Counted from the first letter of the stretch, positions 24,858 to 39,933 are shown. The stretch is 64,000 nt of DNA from Tolypeutes matacus (GCA_026826555.1 JAKSZT010033882.1:731926-795925), one strand, 5' to 3'. The notes: generated by a model not told the origin, from the sequence alone. Numbers and translations: made by a program.

Positions 24858-25881
24858 CCAAAAAGTCCTATCCTTCTTTATAGTTTGTGGGGTGCCCCAA
24901 AAACAGTGCCTAGAGGGAAATTTATTGCATTGAATGCATTCATTAGAAAAGGGGAAATATCCAATATCAATAATCTAAGTGTCCAATTTGAGAAGTGCAA
25001 CAATATCTCATTTTTATTTGTTCTAACATTCATGATTCTTCTTGCTTCAAATGAGCATCACATCCAGTTTGGTTACTTCATAACTAGGAAATGGAGAAAT
25101 GATACAGTACTAGATTAATGATGGGGACAAAACAACACCCCATAAATCAACCCTGGAACATTCAGGCTTCTGAAGATTAAGAAAGGCACAGCTTCCAAAG
25201 ATGCATGAGTACGGTGGCCCCAGAAGAATGGCCAAATGGACAACTCAGGAATTCCTGAACACTTTGATTTGGTCTGACTATTTTTATTCAATTTTTTTTC
25301 CTTCTATTTATTTGGATGAGATGTACTATTTAATTTTCTGTAAAGTTTACTGGGGAAATTAAATGCTTTGCATGCCTGATGCAAAATACCAGAAATATCC
25401 TGGACTTTATAAAGTGTATTTATTTGGGGTAGAAGCTTCCAGTTACCCGGCCATAAATCATAAGTTTCTTCCTTAAGCAAAGTCTGTTACACTGTCTTGG
25501 ATCAAGACAGCTGTCGACAATTGCCTATGTTCAGGTTTATTGGGTTCCTTTCTTCCCAGGGCTGCGTTTCTCCCTGGGCTCAGCTCCTCTGTTTCCTCCT
25601 TAAGGTCAGCTGTAGACTATGAGACTCTCTAAGCTTTGCCTGTCTCCACAAGGCCAGCTGTGAATTGTCAGGTGAATGGCTTGTCTCTTTTCCCCGGTGC
25701 CTCCTGTCATTGCTAATCAGAACTCCAACATAAAAACTACTCCAATTCTGTCCATTGCCATGTCTTTTTATGTTTGAGACCCTACCTACCAATGGGTGGG
25801 GCTCAAATGGCCTACTGATTGTTGCCCAATCAATGTCCTTATCATAACTTAGTCATGCCCAGATTAATGGACATAATCCCA
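24858..25881 (+). other. Copy of the ZNF-unit flank, up to the gap
   Basis: This is a direct copy of 5,268-6,281 and an inverse of 33,640-34,655. No gene is seen. It stops at the gap. Confidence 0.8.
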
Positions 25882-25981
25882 NNNNNNNNNNNNNNNNNNN
25901 NNNNNNNNNNNNNNNNNNNNNNNNNNNNNNNNNNNNNNNNNNNNNNNNNNNNNNNNNNNNNNNNNNNNNNNNNNNNNNNNN
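25882..25981. other. Assembly gap (100 N)
   Basis: There are exactly 100 N. The sequence changes here from a direct copy of arm A's outer end to the inner end of the inverted arm B. Confidence 0.99.
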
Positions 25982-26469
25982 AGAATATGAAATAGTGAAT
26001 CTCATCCAAATAAGTAGAAGAAAAAAATTGTAAAATAAATAATCAGTCAAAAACGAAGTGTTCAGGATTTCCTGGTTTGCAATTTTGGCCTTTGATCTGG
26101 AGCTAAAACACTCGTGCATCTTTGGAAGGTGCACCTTCCTTATCCTTCAGAAGCCTGAAGTTTCCAGGGCTGATTAATAGGGCATTGTTTTGTCCCAATC
26201 ATAAATCAAGTTCTGTATCAGTTTCCCATTTCCTAGTTATGAAGCCACCAAACTGGATGTTAGGGTCATTTGAAGCAAGAAGAGCCATGAATGATAGAAA
26301 AAATAAAGAGGAGATATTGTTGCACTTCCCAAACAGGATGCTTAGATGATTGATATTGGATCATCCTCTTTTTGAATGAATGCATTCAATGCTATAAATT
26401 TCCCTCTAAGCACTGCTTTTACTGCAACCAACAAACTATGAAGAAGCATAGAACTTTAAGAAGCAGAAA

Positions 26470-27825
26470 GAACCACATAACAAAAGGCTTGTGAGTGAGA
26501 CTATATCCACTTCCACAACAGTACAGACTTAAGATGAAGGCAAAGAATATAAGAAAGTTGGAAAAGTATGTTCTCTGACTGCACCATTTTTTCCTCAAAA
26601 TAACACTTCTATGAATGTAACTTCACTTTGAAGGAATTTGCATCATGCTTACCTAAGCATGAAAGAATCCATGTAAGGAAAAAGGAATGAAGACAATGAG
26701 TTTTGCCAGTTTGCTCCACATCGTCGCCCTCCCTTTTAAGTGAAAGGAGTATGAAGTTTTCTTTGAAATTCAACCTCATGAGATACATGAGAATTAATCC
26801 TTCAGAAAACCCATTTGGTTTTCATGAATTTGAAAAGACAGAGTCACATGAAAGAACCATGCAGGAGTAAAACCCTGTGTATTTACGGAATACTGGAAAT
26901 CCTTCGGCCAGGCATTAAATCTCACTGAGCATGAAATATTCACACATTAATTAGTATTGTAATGAACTTGGGAATGCTTCCATCTGAAACAAAACCTCAT
27001 GGAATATAAGAATATTCAAACTAGAGAGAAACCACAGGCATGTTTTACTCCACATTTTAAAAGCCTTACAGAACAAGCATAGAAATGTAGTACATGTGGG
27101 AAAGTTTTCAACCTGACAGAAAACCTCTTTATTTATCAGAAAAATCTTACTGAAGAGAAATCATATATATGTGGGAAAGCATTAATTCAAATGTCAAATC
27201 TCAGATACAAGATTTTTCCTACTACAAAGAAACCCTATGCATCAAAGGCATGTGAAAAAGTGTTTAGGTACAGATCATATGTCACAGAACATGAAAAATT
27301 CTTAGTGGACAAAAACAAAATGAATGTAAAGAATGCAGAAAAACCTTCAACCAAAAGCAATTGTTCCTTAAACATCAGAGTATTCATCCTGGAGAAAAAC
27401 CCTATATATACAATGAATGTGGAAAAGCCTTCAACCAGAAGGAAAACCCCATTAATCATCTGAGAATACATACTGCAGAGAAACTCTATGAATGTGATGG
27501 ACATGGGAAAGCTTTCATTCAGAAACCAAGCCTCATTACACACCAGAGAATATAAACTGGAGAGAAACCCTATATATGTAAGGAATATAGGAAAACATTC
27601 ATTAGCAAATCAAATCTCACTGACCATGAGAAAATTCATAGTGGATGGAAGGGCTATATATGTAAGGAATGTGGAATAGCCTTCAGCCAGAGGCAGTATC
27701 TCCTTAAACATTACAACAGTCATACTGGAGAGAAACCCCGTGAATGTAATGAATGTGAATCTCCAAAGAATCTCCACCTGCAGTCTGTGCAACTGGTTGC
27801 CAATATTTTAAGGAAGTGGCTGTGA
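26470..27825 (+). pseudogene. ZNF U2: C2H2 zinc-finger exon pseudogene
   Basis: This is the inverted near-twin of U1. The best frame, about 27,340-27,555, shows finger units with TGEKPY-type linkers, but key cysteines are changed ([10 protein letters not shown] instead of a CxxC pair; DGHGKAF, where the second cysteine is H). A stop follows the third finger at 27,553. Further fingers continue in another frame to the shared C-terminal tail and stop at 27,823-27,825. Upstream (26,470-27,300) only scattered finger-like phrases remain. The start is approximate. It cannot make a working DNA-binding protein. Confidence 0.82.
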
Positions 27826-29127
27826 CTGTGCAATTCAAGATCTCTTCTCCTCTTGGAAAAGTGCATTTGCAGTTTGTTCTCAGATCTGTTCCTCCCACAT
27901 CTTCCACACTCATCTGTGTTTAATTTTTTTACCAATAATTTATGCATCAGAATTTGAGATTTCTCTTAGTTTATATAAAGATGGACTTTTCACTTATTTT
28001 GAATTATCCTGGTTGTTTTCATTGTTCCTTCAGTCCATTACAATCTGTGTAAGCATTTAAAAAATTATCATTTTGAACTTAATGCTGCCCATTATTGCAG
28101 CATTTTCTTATAAGGCACCCACACCATTTATATTTTTTCAATTTATTCAGCTGAATCTGACGTGGATTCAGGTTAAACAGCTACTGAACTACAGTGTCCT
28201 GCTTGCTACTTCATCTAATTTTCTTTAAAATTTAAATCAGAAATGATCCTGTCATAATTAGATGATATAATTCTAATCTCAAGTATTTTAAGAAATTAGA
28301 AAATTTATTCATATTCTTAAGCTGTACTCCAATATTTTTCTCATATGTGACAGGATGTGGGATGGATGAAACTAGAGAATGCATATATTTACAAACAGAA
28401 ATGTGTATCCAAAAGTATCTGCCAATGCAGATAATTCTGAGGAGGGAGGAATGGGAGTTGAGGCTAGAGAAGGAATTTGGCTGTTTGCCATAAGAGACAT
28501 AAATTATTTTTATACTCTTTGCACGGATAATTTGGTTATAATTAAAAAGACATTTTGAAAATAGTACAAAATGACATCATACAAAGTGGTTGATTTTGAA
28601 GATATTGATTTCTATCTGCAACATAACTTGGTGGAACTTCCCCTCACACTTTGCAAATACAGTTGCCCATAAAGGAAAAGTGATAACTCCTCTTAACCCC
28701 CTCTCCAGCTGCCTGGATGGTGGAGGCCTCCCACAGCAAGAGTGAGCATGGAGCCTGAGGAACATGGATGCGACTGTGTGCAGGTCACACTGCTCTCTAC
28801 ACATGTCCGGTTAGAGGGCTGTTAGCACCACAGGATAAGACAGACTTCCTTCTGCTTACTCTCTGGTGAAGTCCTGCTAGAGTGACTCACATCCCTAACT
28901 GAGGCTCAGAGTGCTGAGCTGGGCTTACCCCTATCCTCCTTTGTGTGTCCTGACCCTATGATGATGGTTTTCATTGGTGCTCTGAAAGTTTGCTTCCCAA
29001 ACAGGACATCCCATGTCTGGCTTGGGGGAAAAGCAGTGAACACATGCTACATTCCAGCTCCTTCAGTTGTTCATCAGCTTCTTCCCACCAAAACCATCCA
29101 TCCTCTTACGGGTTTGAAGATGTCTGC
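27826..29127 (+). other. 3' flank of ZNF U2 (no gene seen)
   Basis: This is the inverse of 10,791-12,089. It was probably derived from the 3' UTR and downstream region of the ancestral ZNF gene. Confidence 0.7.
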
Positions 29128-31442
29128 ATCATTTTCAACACTGTAAAAAGTGTGTTGAACATTTAATATTTAATTAGTCTGAGAAATAACTGGCATCTGT
29201 GCCGTCTGAGGTTTGCTGCAAACATTGCACTATCTCAAAACCTAACCTATTCTTATCAGCCCTAGGTCCCAAGACTTTCTGGGATTCCCATAGTATTTAT
29301 TAGCATCACTGGCCTAATGTTGCTCATTCTGGTGATGTAATTGCTATAGTCAATGCTGTAATGTGAATTTTGACATTTCCTTCCTGACACCAACAGGTTT
29401 CATCTTGGCATTGCTTTTTATTTAGCTGCTCCAAGATTGGAGAAGGTGAATGTAGAAATGGAAGCCAGAGAGCTGAGTCCATGCCTGAGATCCAGGAGAG
29501 GTACAGTAAGAGCAGCTTCCTCAGAGTGTTCAAGCTGGGGGCCAAGAGAAGAGCAAAAGAAGCAGGAGCTGGAAGTCTCCTCTCTGTGCCCTAACTCCTC
29601 TGCTGCAACAGACCCATGGTCCCATACTTTTATTTGCTCCTGCCCACCTGGCCAACCACTACCTAAGGTAGGTACATCATACTGGGGCATCCTTGACCTA
29701 ATACTAGTCCCCAAACCATGTGTCTCTCCTACCTGACTCCCTGTCTTGCAGTACTTGCTGGCCAAGTGCCCTTCCCACTCCATTTTACCAGTACACATTC
29801 CTGCCTAGTCTGGAGACTCCCACAGTTTGCAGGTGAATTCCCTGGGCAGCCTCACACTGCCATTTGGGAACAGAATAGTTCTCCAACCCTGTGTCCCTAG
29901 CTATTTGAGTTTTTCAAGCACTGCCAATGCAAAATACCAGAAATAGGTTGGGTGTTATTGGAATTTATTAGTGTTAAAGCTTAGAGTTCTTAGTGAAAGT
30001 GTCCAAATCAAGGCATCATCAAAAATGCTGTCTTAATAATGGTCAGATGCTGCTGGAATCCTGCCAAGGCAAAATACTGGGTCTGCTTGCCTCTCTCTGC
30101 CTTCCCCTCCAAATGCACTTTCTCCCTGTGCTCAGCAGTGGGCCATCAGACACAATTGTTCCCACATAACCCTTCTCCTCTGGCCTTTATGTCTTTAACT
30201 CCAGGCTGCTCAATCACTCCAGCCCCTGGCCTCTCCCTCAGGCTGAAGGGCTTATGTTTCTCTCCACAGCTGTAGGAGATCCTGGATCCCTCTCCCTCAT
30301 GGCAGGGTAAACATGGCAGCAATCTTTCTCTCTGTGTTCCATGTATGTAGGACTTCAGCACAATTATTGTGGTCCATCCTGCTGCCTGAAATCTAATCTG
30401 AGGCCCTTACCTAAACTAAAGCAATCTAACAAAAGGTGACCTAATCAAAATGTCCCTTATCTGAATCTAACCAAAATGTCCTGCATACAAACACTTTCAC
30501 AGACAGCAATGGGTTAGTAAGAAGATACTTTTCCATGGCTTACAAAAGACTGAAATGAGGGCATTATCCCAGGGCACAGGAATCAGGAGAGGTCTCCTAA
30601 GTCCGGGAGAAATGGGAACTCATGAAGCAGTATCTGTACTTTGGATGTGACCATCATTGAGCAAAATGAAGGGCTGACCACCATTGCACTGGTCCCTAGA
30701 ATGGTCCCAAGAAGGACTCAATATACTATGCTTTCACCACCATATCTTAGCTCCAAAATCAGGTGTGATACTCAGAGAGGTGTGCCATTATTCCCATCCC
30801 CAGAGCCAGAGTGCTCAGATTTTGCCTGTAGGGTGGGGTGGGCTGGAAGCAGGCTGTAAAACTGAAAGCCCATAATTTCTTCTCCATAGAAATGATTACA
30901 TTTACAAGAGAATGGAGAAATTCAACCCTAAGCGTGCTCTCAAAAGCAGTGGAGATGGTAGAGGGCCTGAGATTTAATTCATCTCATTCCTTCAGGAAGA
31001 AATGAAATAAATACTTTTACAGATGAGTAAAAACTGATAAAGTTTGCTAGCAGCAATGCACTATAAAAGAAATGTGAAAGAATATTCTTCAGGTAGAAAG
31101 AAAATAATCTCAGAATGTTAAAGATTGTGGATGGATTGAAGAACAAAAATTGTTAATTTAATTCATATATCTAAATGACTAATAAATGGATAAATTAATA
31201 ATGATATCCATGGCCTAGGACATCAATAAAGTGTTAAAATACACCACAAAATAATATATAGAATAAGATGGGTAAATGGATATGTAGCAGTTGGATATCG
31301 TTATGAATTCCAGAAAGAGATATTGGATTATGCTAGTAAACTGGTCTATTAATCTGTGCATGATTAAGTTATGGTAAGTTTCATTGACTGGTCCACAGTC
31401 AATAGGGCATTGTGCCCCACCTCTTGGTAGGTGGGGTTTCAA
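29128..31442. repeat. Inverted copy of the S2 block
   Basis: This is the reverse complement of 8,478-10,790. Only scattered substitutions are visible. Confidence 0.8.
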
Positions 31443-33742
31443 ACAGTGTTAAAATTTGTTGAAAATTAAATATTTAATTGGTCTGAGAAATATCTGGCAT
31501 ATGCACCCTCTGAGGTTTTCTGCACACATTTCACTGTCTCACAACCTCACTTCTATTTTTGTCAGCCCCAGGTCCCGATACTTTTTGGGATTCCCATACT
31601 ATTTAGTAGGGTCACTGGCCTAATGTTTCTCATTCTGGTGGTGTTATTGCTGTAGCCAAAGATGCAATCTAAATTTTGACATTTCTTTCCTGACACCAAC
31701 ATGTTTCATCTAGACATTGCTATTTCTTTGGCTGCCCCAAGATTGGAGAAATTGAATGTAGGACTGGACCAAGAGACCTGAGTCTTTACCCAGGAGGGGC
31801 ACAGTAAGAGCAGCCTCCTCAGAGGGTCCAGGCTGGAGGCCAAGGGAAAGAGGGAAGGGCAAAAGGAGCAGAGGCAGGAAGACTCCTTTCTGTGCCCTGA
31901 CATTTCTGCTGGACCAGACCCATGGTCCCATGCTTTTATCTGCCCCTGCCCACTTGGCCAACCCCTGCCTGAGGCAGGTACATCATACTGGGGCATCTGT
32001 GACTTTATACTAGTCCCCAAACCCTTTGACAACAGTGCCTGAAACCCTTTCTTGCAGGCCTTCTTGGTCAAGGGCACTTCCCCTCCATCTTACCTGTACT
32101 CATTCCTGCTTAGTCTGGAGATATCCACAGTTTACAGTTGATATCACTTGGCAGCAGGATCACACTTCTGTTTGGGAACTGGGCAGCTCTCCCACCCTGT
32201 GTCCTCAGCTGTTTGAGTTACCCCAGTGATGCCAATGCAAAATACCAGAAATAGGTTGGCTTTTAATGGAATTCATTAGGTTTAAAGCTTACAGTTCTGA
32301 GGCTGTCAAAATGTCCAAATCAAGTCATCGTCTAAAATCCTGTCTTAGCTAGGATCAGCTGTTGCAGGAATCCTGCCAAGGCAAAATGTTGGGGCTGCCT
32401 AGACAGGCCTTCTCTCTGCCTTCTCCTCCAAACTCACTTTCTCCCTGAGCTCAGCAGTGGGCCATCAGACACAATTGCTCAACCTCTCCCTTCTCCTCTG
32501 GCCTGGATATCTTCAGGTTAAAGCTGCTCCATGACTCCAGCCTCTGGCCTCTCCCTCAGCCTCTCAGGGTTTCTGTGTCTCTCCACAGCTGTAGGAGATC
32601 CTGGAGCCATCTCCCATATGCAAGGTAAACATGGCAGCACTCTTTCTCTGGTTGTTCCATGTGTGTAGGACTTCAGCACAATGATTGGGGTCCATCGTGA
32701 TGCCTGAAAACTAATCAGAGTGCATTAACTAAACTAAAGCATTCTAACAAAAAGTGCCCTAATCGAAAGTTCCCTTATCTGAATCTAACCAAAATGTCCT
32801 ACATAAAAAAAGGCTTACACACACAGCAATAGGTTAGTAAGAACATATTTCACTGGCATCTTCACAAGATGCCAATGATGGCATTAACCCAGGGCACAGG
32901 GACCAGGACAGGTCTCCTATGTCTGGGAGAAATGGGAACTCAAGAAGCAATGGCTGTACTTTGGGTGTGGCAATCATTGATCAAAATTGGGTGTTGACCA
33001 CCATTGCACTGGTCCCAGAAAGGTGCCAAGAAGAACTCAGTATACTGTGCTTTCTCCACCAAATCTTAGCTCCAAAATCAGATGTGTAACTCAGAGAGGT
33101 GTGCCATCATTCTCCTTGCCAGAGTCAGAGTCCACAGATTATGCTTGGGGGGTGCAGGAAGCAGGCTGTAAAACGGAAAGCCCTTAATTTCTTCTCTAAA
33201 TAACTGATTATATTTAGAACAGAATGGAGAAATTCAACCCAAAGGGTGTTCTCAAAAGAAGTGGAGATTGTAGAGGGCCTTAGATATAATTCATCTCAAT
33301 CCTTCAGGAAGAAGTGAAATAAATAATTTTAGAGATGAGTAAAAATTAATAAAATTTGCTAGCAACAACTCACTTTAAAAGAAATGTAAAAGAATATACT
33401 TCAGGCAGAAGAAAATATTCTCAGAAGGTTCAAGATTCAGGATGGATTGAAGAACATTTTCTGTTAATTAAATTCATATACTGAAATGACTATTGAATTG
33501 ATGAAGTAATAATGATATCCATGGCCTAGTACATCAATAAAGTGCTAAAGTACACCATAAAATAATATATAGCATAAGATGTGTAACTGGATATGTAGCA
33601 GTTTGATATCATTACGAGTTGCAAAAATGTTTATGGGATTATGTCCATTAATCTGGGCATGACTAAGTTATGATAAGGACTTTGATTGGGCAACAATCGG
33701 CAGGCCATTTGAGCCCCACCCATTGGTGGGTGGGGTCTCAAA
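31443..33742. repeat. Inverted copy of the S1 block
   Basis: This is the reverse complement of 6,177-8,477. No supported gene is present. Confidence 0.8.
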
Positions 33743-34655
33743 CATAAAAAGACATGGCAATGGACAGAATTGGAGTAGTTTTTGATGTTGGAGTTCTGAT
33801 TAGCAATGACAGGAGGCACCGGGGAAAAGAGACAAGCCATTCACCTGAAAATTCACAACTGGCCTTGTGGAGACAGGCAAAGCTTAGAGAGCCTCATAGT
33901 CTACAGCTGACCTTGAGGAGGAAACAGAGGAGCTGAGCCCAGGGAGAAACGCAGCCCTGGGAAGAGAGGAACCCAATAAACCTGAACATAGGCAATTGTC
34001 AGCAGCTGTCTTGATCCAAGACAGTGTAACAGACTTTGCTTAAGGAAGAAACTTATGATTTATGGCCTGGTAACGGGAAGCTTCTACCCCCAAATAAATA
34101 CACTTTATAAAGTCCAAGATATTTCTGGTATTTTGCATCAGGCATGCAAAGCATTTAATTTCCCCAGTAAACTTTTCAGAAAATTAAATAGTACATCTCA
34201 TCCAAATAAATAGAAGGAAAAAAATTGAATAAAAATAGTCAGTCCAAAACAAAGTGTTCAGGAATTCCTGAGTTGCCAATTTGGCCATCCTTCTGGGGCC
34301 ACCTTACTCGTGCATCTTTGGAAGCTGTGCCTTTCTTATCTTTCAGAAGCCTGAATGTTCCAGGGTTGATTTATGGGGTGTTGTTTTGTCCCCATCATTA
34401 ATCTAGTACTGTATCACTTCCCCATTTCCTAGTTATGAAGTAACCAAACTAGATGTGATGCTCATTTGAAACCAGAAGAATCATGAATGTTAGAGCAAAT
34501 AAAAATGAGATATTGTTGCACTTCCCAAATTGGACACTTAGATGATTGATATTGGATATTTCCTCTTTTCTAATGAATGCATTCAATGCTATAAATTTCC
34601 CTCTAGGCACTGTTTTTTGGTGCACCCCACAAACTATGAAGAAGGATAGGACTTT

Positions 34656-36051
<1,396 letters not shown>

Positions 36052-36332
36052 CTGTGCAATTCAGGATGTCTTTCTCCTCTTGGAAAAGTACACTTGCAGT
36101 TTTTTTTTTGATCTGCTCCTCCCACATCTTCATCCACACTCATCTGTGTTCAATTTGTTACCACTAATTTATGCATCAGAACTCGAGATTTCTCTTAGTT
36201 TATGTAAAGATGGGCTTTCCACTTATTTCACATTATCCTGGTTGTTTTCACTTGTTCTTCAATCCCTTACATTCTGGGTAAGCATTTTAAAAATTATCAT
36301 TTTAAAAATAATGCTGCCCATTTTTGTCGCAT
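36052..36332 (+). other. Start of ZNF U3 3' flank
   Basis: This is homologous to 48,826-49,110. It is broken at 36,332 by the poly(T) end of a minus-strand L1. The flank resumes at 47,228 after L1 and ERV1, with about 90 bp missing compared with U4. Confidence 0.75.
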
Positions 36333-39300
36333 TTTCTTTCTTTTTTTTATTGTGGGTAAAAAATCAAATTTTTCACAATACATACTAATATTTGTAACTT
36401 GATATATAAATATATTTGCACATATGTGTATTTCCTTACATAAATGGTATTTTTGTATATATGTATATTTTAAAGTTGTTTAGATTACTGAAATATTACA
36501 CAGAAATTACCGTGATCCACATGTTACCTACCTTCCACACATCCCACTTCATCCCACACGAACATCCTTCATCAGTGTGGCACATCACCCACAATGGATA
36601 TACACATTGTGGGGCCTTGTCACCAAGAATCGATCACAGTTCACATCCTAGACCACACTCTCTCCCACACAGTTTTTCATGGTTTATGCTTATGTAAAAC
36701 GGCCTACATCCATCGCCGTAATGTCACTCAGGACAACCCCCAATTCCCTAAAAAGCCTCTGTATTTCAACTGCCCTTTCCCTCCCTGCCCCAAAAGCATG
36801 CAGCAGCCACCGGCTCCACCTCACTCATAATTTATTCCATTGTTTGAATCATAATAGGTCTACAACAGAATACCATTAAGTCCACTCTACTCCATAGCTC
36901 TTCCCCCAATCCTGAGGGGACTGGGATGGTGATGTCCACTCCACCTCCAAGTGAGAGAGGGCTTATATCCCATGGGTAGAATTGATGGGATTATCCTGCC
37001 TGCAGCTGCAGGCTCTCTCCATTCCCTGGGATGGCCATTGCCCATCATCGTCTCCTTGCCAGGTAACTTGGAAGAGTCCATTGTGCTGTACGGTAGGAGT
37101 AGCAGCTCCAATGAGATTCCAAGCACAGCTGCAACATAGGTAGGCAGGAGGCTCCAGTCTCTAGAAGTACACCTGAAAACTCCAGCATCACATATAGGTT
37201 TGAATAGAAGGGACTGATGGACCATGTGCAGGGAGGACTTATTTGAGTCCAACTCTGTCACTCTCAGGAGCACAGATTCCAAAGTAGAGCTTACTAATAA
37301 GGCATCAATCTCTGGGGCTATCCCTATTTAGGTAGGACCTGGGTGTTCCCAGAACCCTCAGGAGACCCTCTGTGTGGGGTGATATCCATTTTCATGTTCT
37401 ATGTGAGCCTACTGAGGTGTGTGTAAACATTACCTCTCGGATGACCTCCTGGCTCTCTTTGAAGTCTCTTAGCCACAAGAACTCATTTCTCTTTACCTTT
37501 TTTCCCTTTATTCAAGGTCTTTTTCAAGTCATATTGTCAGATGGCACTTGGTATTAATGTCTTGTTGCCAGGGTCGCTCATCCCCGGTAGTCATGTCCCA
37601 TCTTGGGGGGAAGGTACTGCATTCATATGCTGAGTTTGGCTTAGAGAGAGGCCACATTTGAGCAACAAAGAGCCTCCCAGGTTGCAACCCTTAGGCACCC
37701 CATAACAGTAGGCTAAGTTTCAATTATAAGAGCAAAGACTCATAAGGTCAGTCATCAATAACAAGAACCCATAACTGGGCCAACCTCTTTTGCCATACAC
37801 GGCTCCTGCACTCAGGGGACTGTTGCTGCTCCCTTAGAGAATGTGGCAGAGCTCTCCAGGCTGGTAATTCAGATTCCCTCATTTATTGAGTGATTGTCTA
37901 CCCACTGTGAACAAGCCCCATGCCGTGATCATTTGAACAATTTCATATATCTTTCATGTATATTCAGATGAACTTTCTCCCATGAATCCCCCATTCCGGA
38001 CACCCCCCACCAATGATCCTCTGCAGCTCCCATTGTAACCCTCCTGTGATCTAAACCTTCCTTGGACATGAAGCCCATATAACAACCAAATACAATTAAT
38101 AGGAAAAAGTAATAATAATGATAAACTTAAATGCAAGGGATAAGTACAAGGAAACTCAGAACAAAAATACACTAAACTAAAAATGTAATATAATTAGCAG
38201 ATTGGGCCATTCAATAAAATGGGGAAAAAACAAAAAAAATTCCTTTTTTAAAAAAAAATATTCTTTTTTCCTTATATCACTGTTTTATCACATGTCTTGT
38301 GTAATGTAACACCTTCCCCCTGTCATTCCACAGTGTCTCCCAAATTTTCATTTAATTTTCAAAGAAGTTTTAGGTTACAGCAAAGTCACACAGGGAATAG
38401 TAGGGACCTCCCACATACCCAAACTCCCTCCCCTTTACCCACCCCATATTAAAACCCTTTTTTCAAGGATGTTAACATTGTCATAACTGTTATACAGATA
38501 GTAAAATATAGCAACTAAACATTGTCAATGGTTTACACTATAGTTTACAATTTAGATGGTACAGTTTAATATTTTTTGATGATATTTACCATATCCTGTG
38601 TCCATTACTGTAATGTAATGAAAAACCTTTCCCATGACTACTAAATACCCCATTTGGTCTTAACTGTTCCTTCCTCCCCATACCCCTGGAGCATATGCCA
38701 CTACCCTGTCTTGAATAATAGAATGACAAGATTCATAGTTACATGCCCTGGATATTCCAACCTGCTCTTCCTAATCTACTCAACTGTGAACTCTGCACCA
38801 CCAAACCCAGTAATGTCACTATCCACCTGTCCTATCCTTCAATATGAAACTATGTCCTATCCCTTTACCCTAGATTATGTCCATATGGGTGATGGCTCAC
38901 AGCCTACTTTTCTCATTTTCTCCCTTGTTAACCTATCTTTCAGACAATGGTTTTCAGTGACTGCTCAATTTCCTCAGTTCAAATCAGTGAGGTTATATAC
39001 TGTTCACACTTCAATACCTGGCTTGCTTCACTCAACATAAAGTCTTTAAGATTCATCCACGTTATTCCATGTGTTAGCACTTCATTCCTTCTTACAGCTG
39101 AGAATTATTCCATTGTATTTATATACCACATTTTGCTTATCCATTCATCTATTGATGGGCACTGGGGCAGATTCCAACTTTTGGCAATGGTGAACAATGC
39201 TGTTATTAGCATTGGTGTGCATGTATCTGTTCGTTTCTTTGCTTTCAGTTCTTCTGGGTATATACCCAACAGTGGAATTGTTGGATCATTAAAGGATGAT

Positions 39301-39559
39301 CTATTGTTAGTTTTATGAGGATCCGCCAAGCTGTCCTCCACAGTAGCTGGATCATTCCGCAATCTCACCAGCAGTGGATGAGGGTTCTTATTCCTCCACA
39401 TCCTCTCAAACACTTAGAGTCTGCTGTTCTTTTAATAGCTGCCATTCTGATGGGTGTAAGATGGTATCTCATTGAAGTTTTGGTTTGCATTTCCCTGATA
39501 GCAAGCGATGCCGAGCATATTTTTATGTGCATTTTAGCCCTTTTTATTTCTTACTTGGA
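36333..39559 (-). mobile_element. Minus-strand L1, 5'-truncated at ERV1
   Basis: A poly(T)-rich start at 36,333-36,349 marks the 3' tail on the minus strand. The 3' UTR (36,350-38,978) is homologous to that of the plus-strand L1s, and the ORF2 C-terminus follows (38,979-39,559). The 5' end abuts the 5' LTR of ERV1. It is more diverged from L1a-d than they are from one another, so it is an independent and probably older insertion. Confidence 0.88.
38979..39559 (-). pseudogene. L1 ORF2 C-terminal fragment (minus strand)
   Basis: The minus-strand translation gives the ORF2p C-terminus (IPLLGIYPEE, then [12 protein letters not shown] near 39,105). Frame breaks lie near 39,105 and upstream of 39,413. 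The stop is at 38,979-38,981. It is non-functional. Confidence 0.85.
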
Positions 39560-39931
39560 TGTTGGAAAAGATGTTGAGAGCCAGAGCATAAAGCATTAAG
39601 CATTTAAAAAACGTGCTTGCAGGCAGAGAAACATTAGTAAATATCTCCAAGGACACTGCATACTGCACACATCAGTGGGGGAGGAAGAGTGGAATGAAGA
39701 CACTACTAATATGTTATTGTTTGAATTCCCAAGAAAGATTGTCTGGGAATACAAAAACAGGCAGCACTCTCATGTACCAAGCTGAGGAACTAGTGAAGGA
39801 TGCCCTATTTTGTTATCAGCTTTGTAGTATAAAAAGCAGCTTTAGCCTAAATAAACTTGCCTGCATTCCACATGAAGTGAGGTCAACTGATCACAGTCTT
39901 TCTTTGATCATTCTCAGCACCGTCTACTTCA
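39560..39931 (+). repeat. ERV1 5' LTR
   Basis: It begins TGTTGG, as does the 3' LTR. A TATA-like tataaaaa lies at 39,828-39,835 and an AATAAA polyadenylation signal at 39,850-39,855. Its last about 15 bases are deleted or altered compared with the 3' LTR, which ends in ACAACA. Confidence 0.88.
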
Positions 39932-39933
39932 GA

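Larger units (their letters stand above)
19531..25881 (+). repeat. Direct segmental duplicate of 1-6,281
   Basis: The same order of L1a 3' UTR, L1b with the same insertion junction, and ZNF-unit flank is seen at 1-6,281 and here. Differences include a 115 bp deletion in the first copy near 515 and many small indels. This copy ends exactly at the second assembly gap. Confidence 0.85.
25982..34655. repeat. Arm B of the 8.7 kb inverted duplication
   Basis: This is the reverse complement of 5,268-13,936. It contains ZNF copy U2 (plus strand), its 3' flank (27,826-29,127), the inverted S2 block (29,128-31,442), the inverted S1 block (31,443-33,742) and the inverted flank (33,743-34,655). Unlike arm A, its outer end runs without an L1 into the next ZNF unit (U3). 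Confidence 0.9.
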
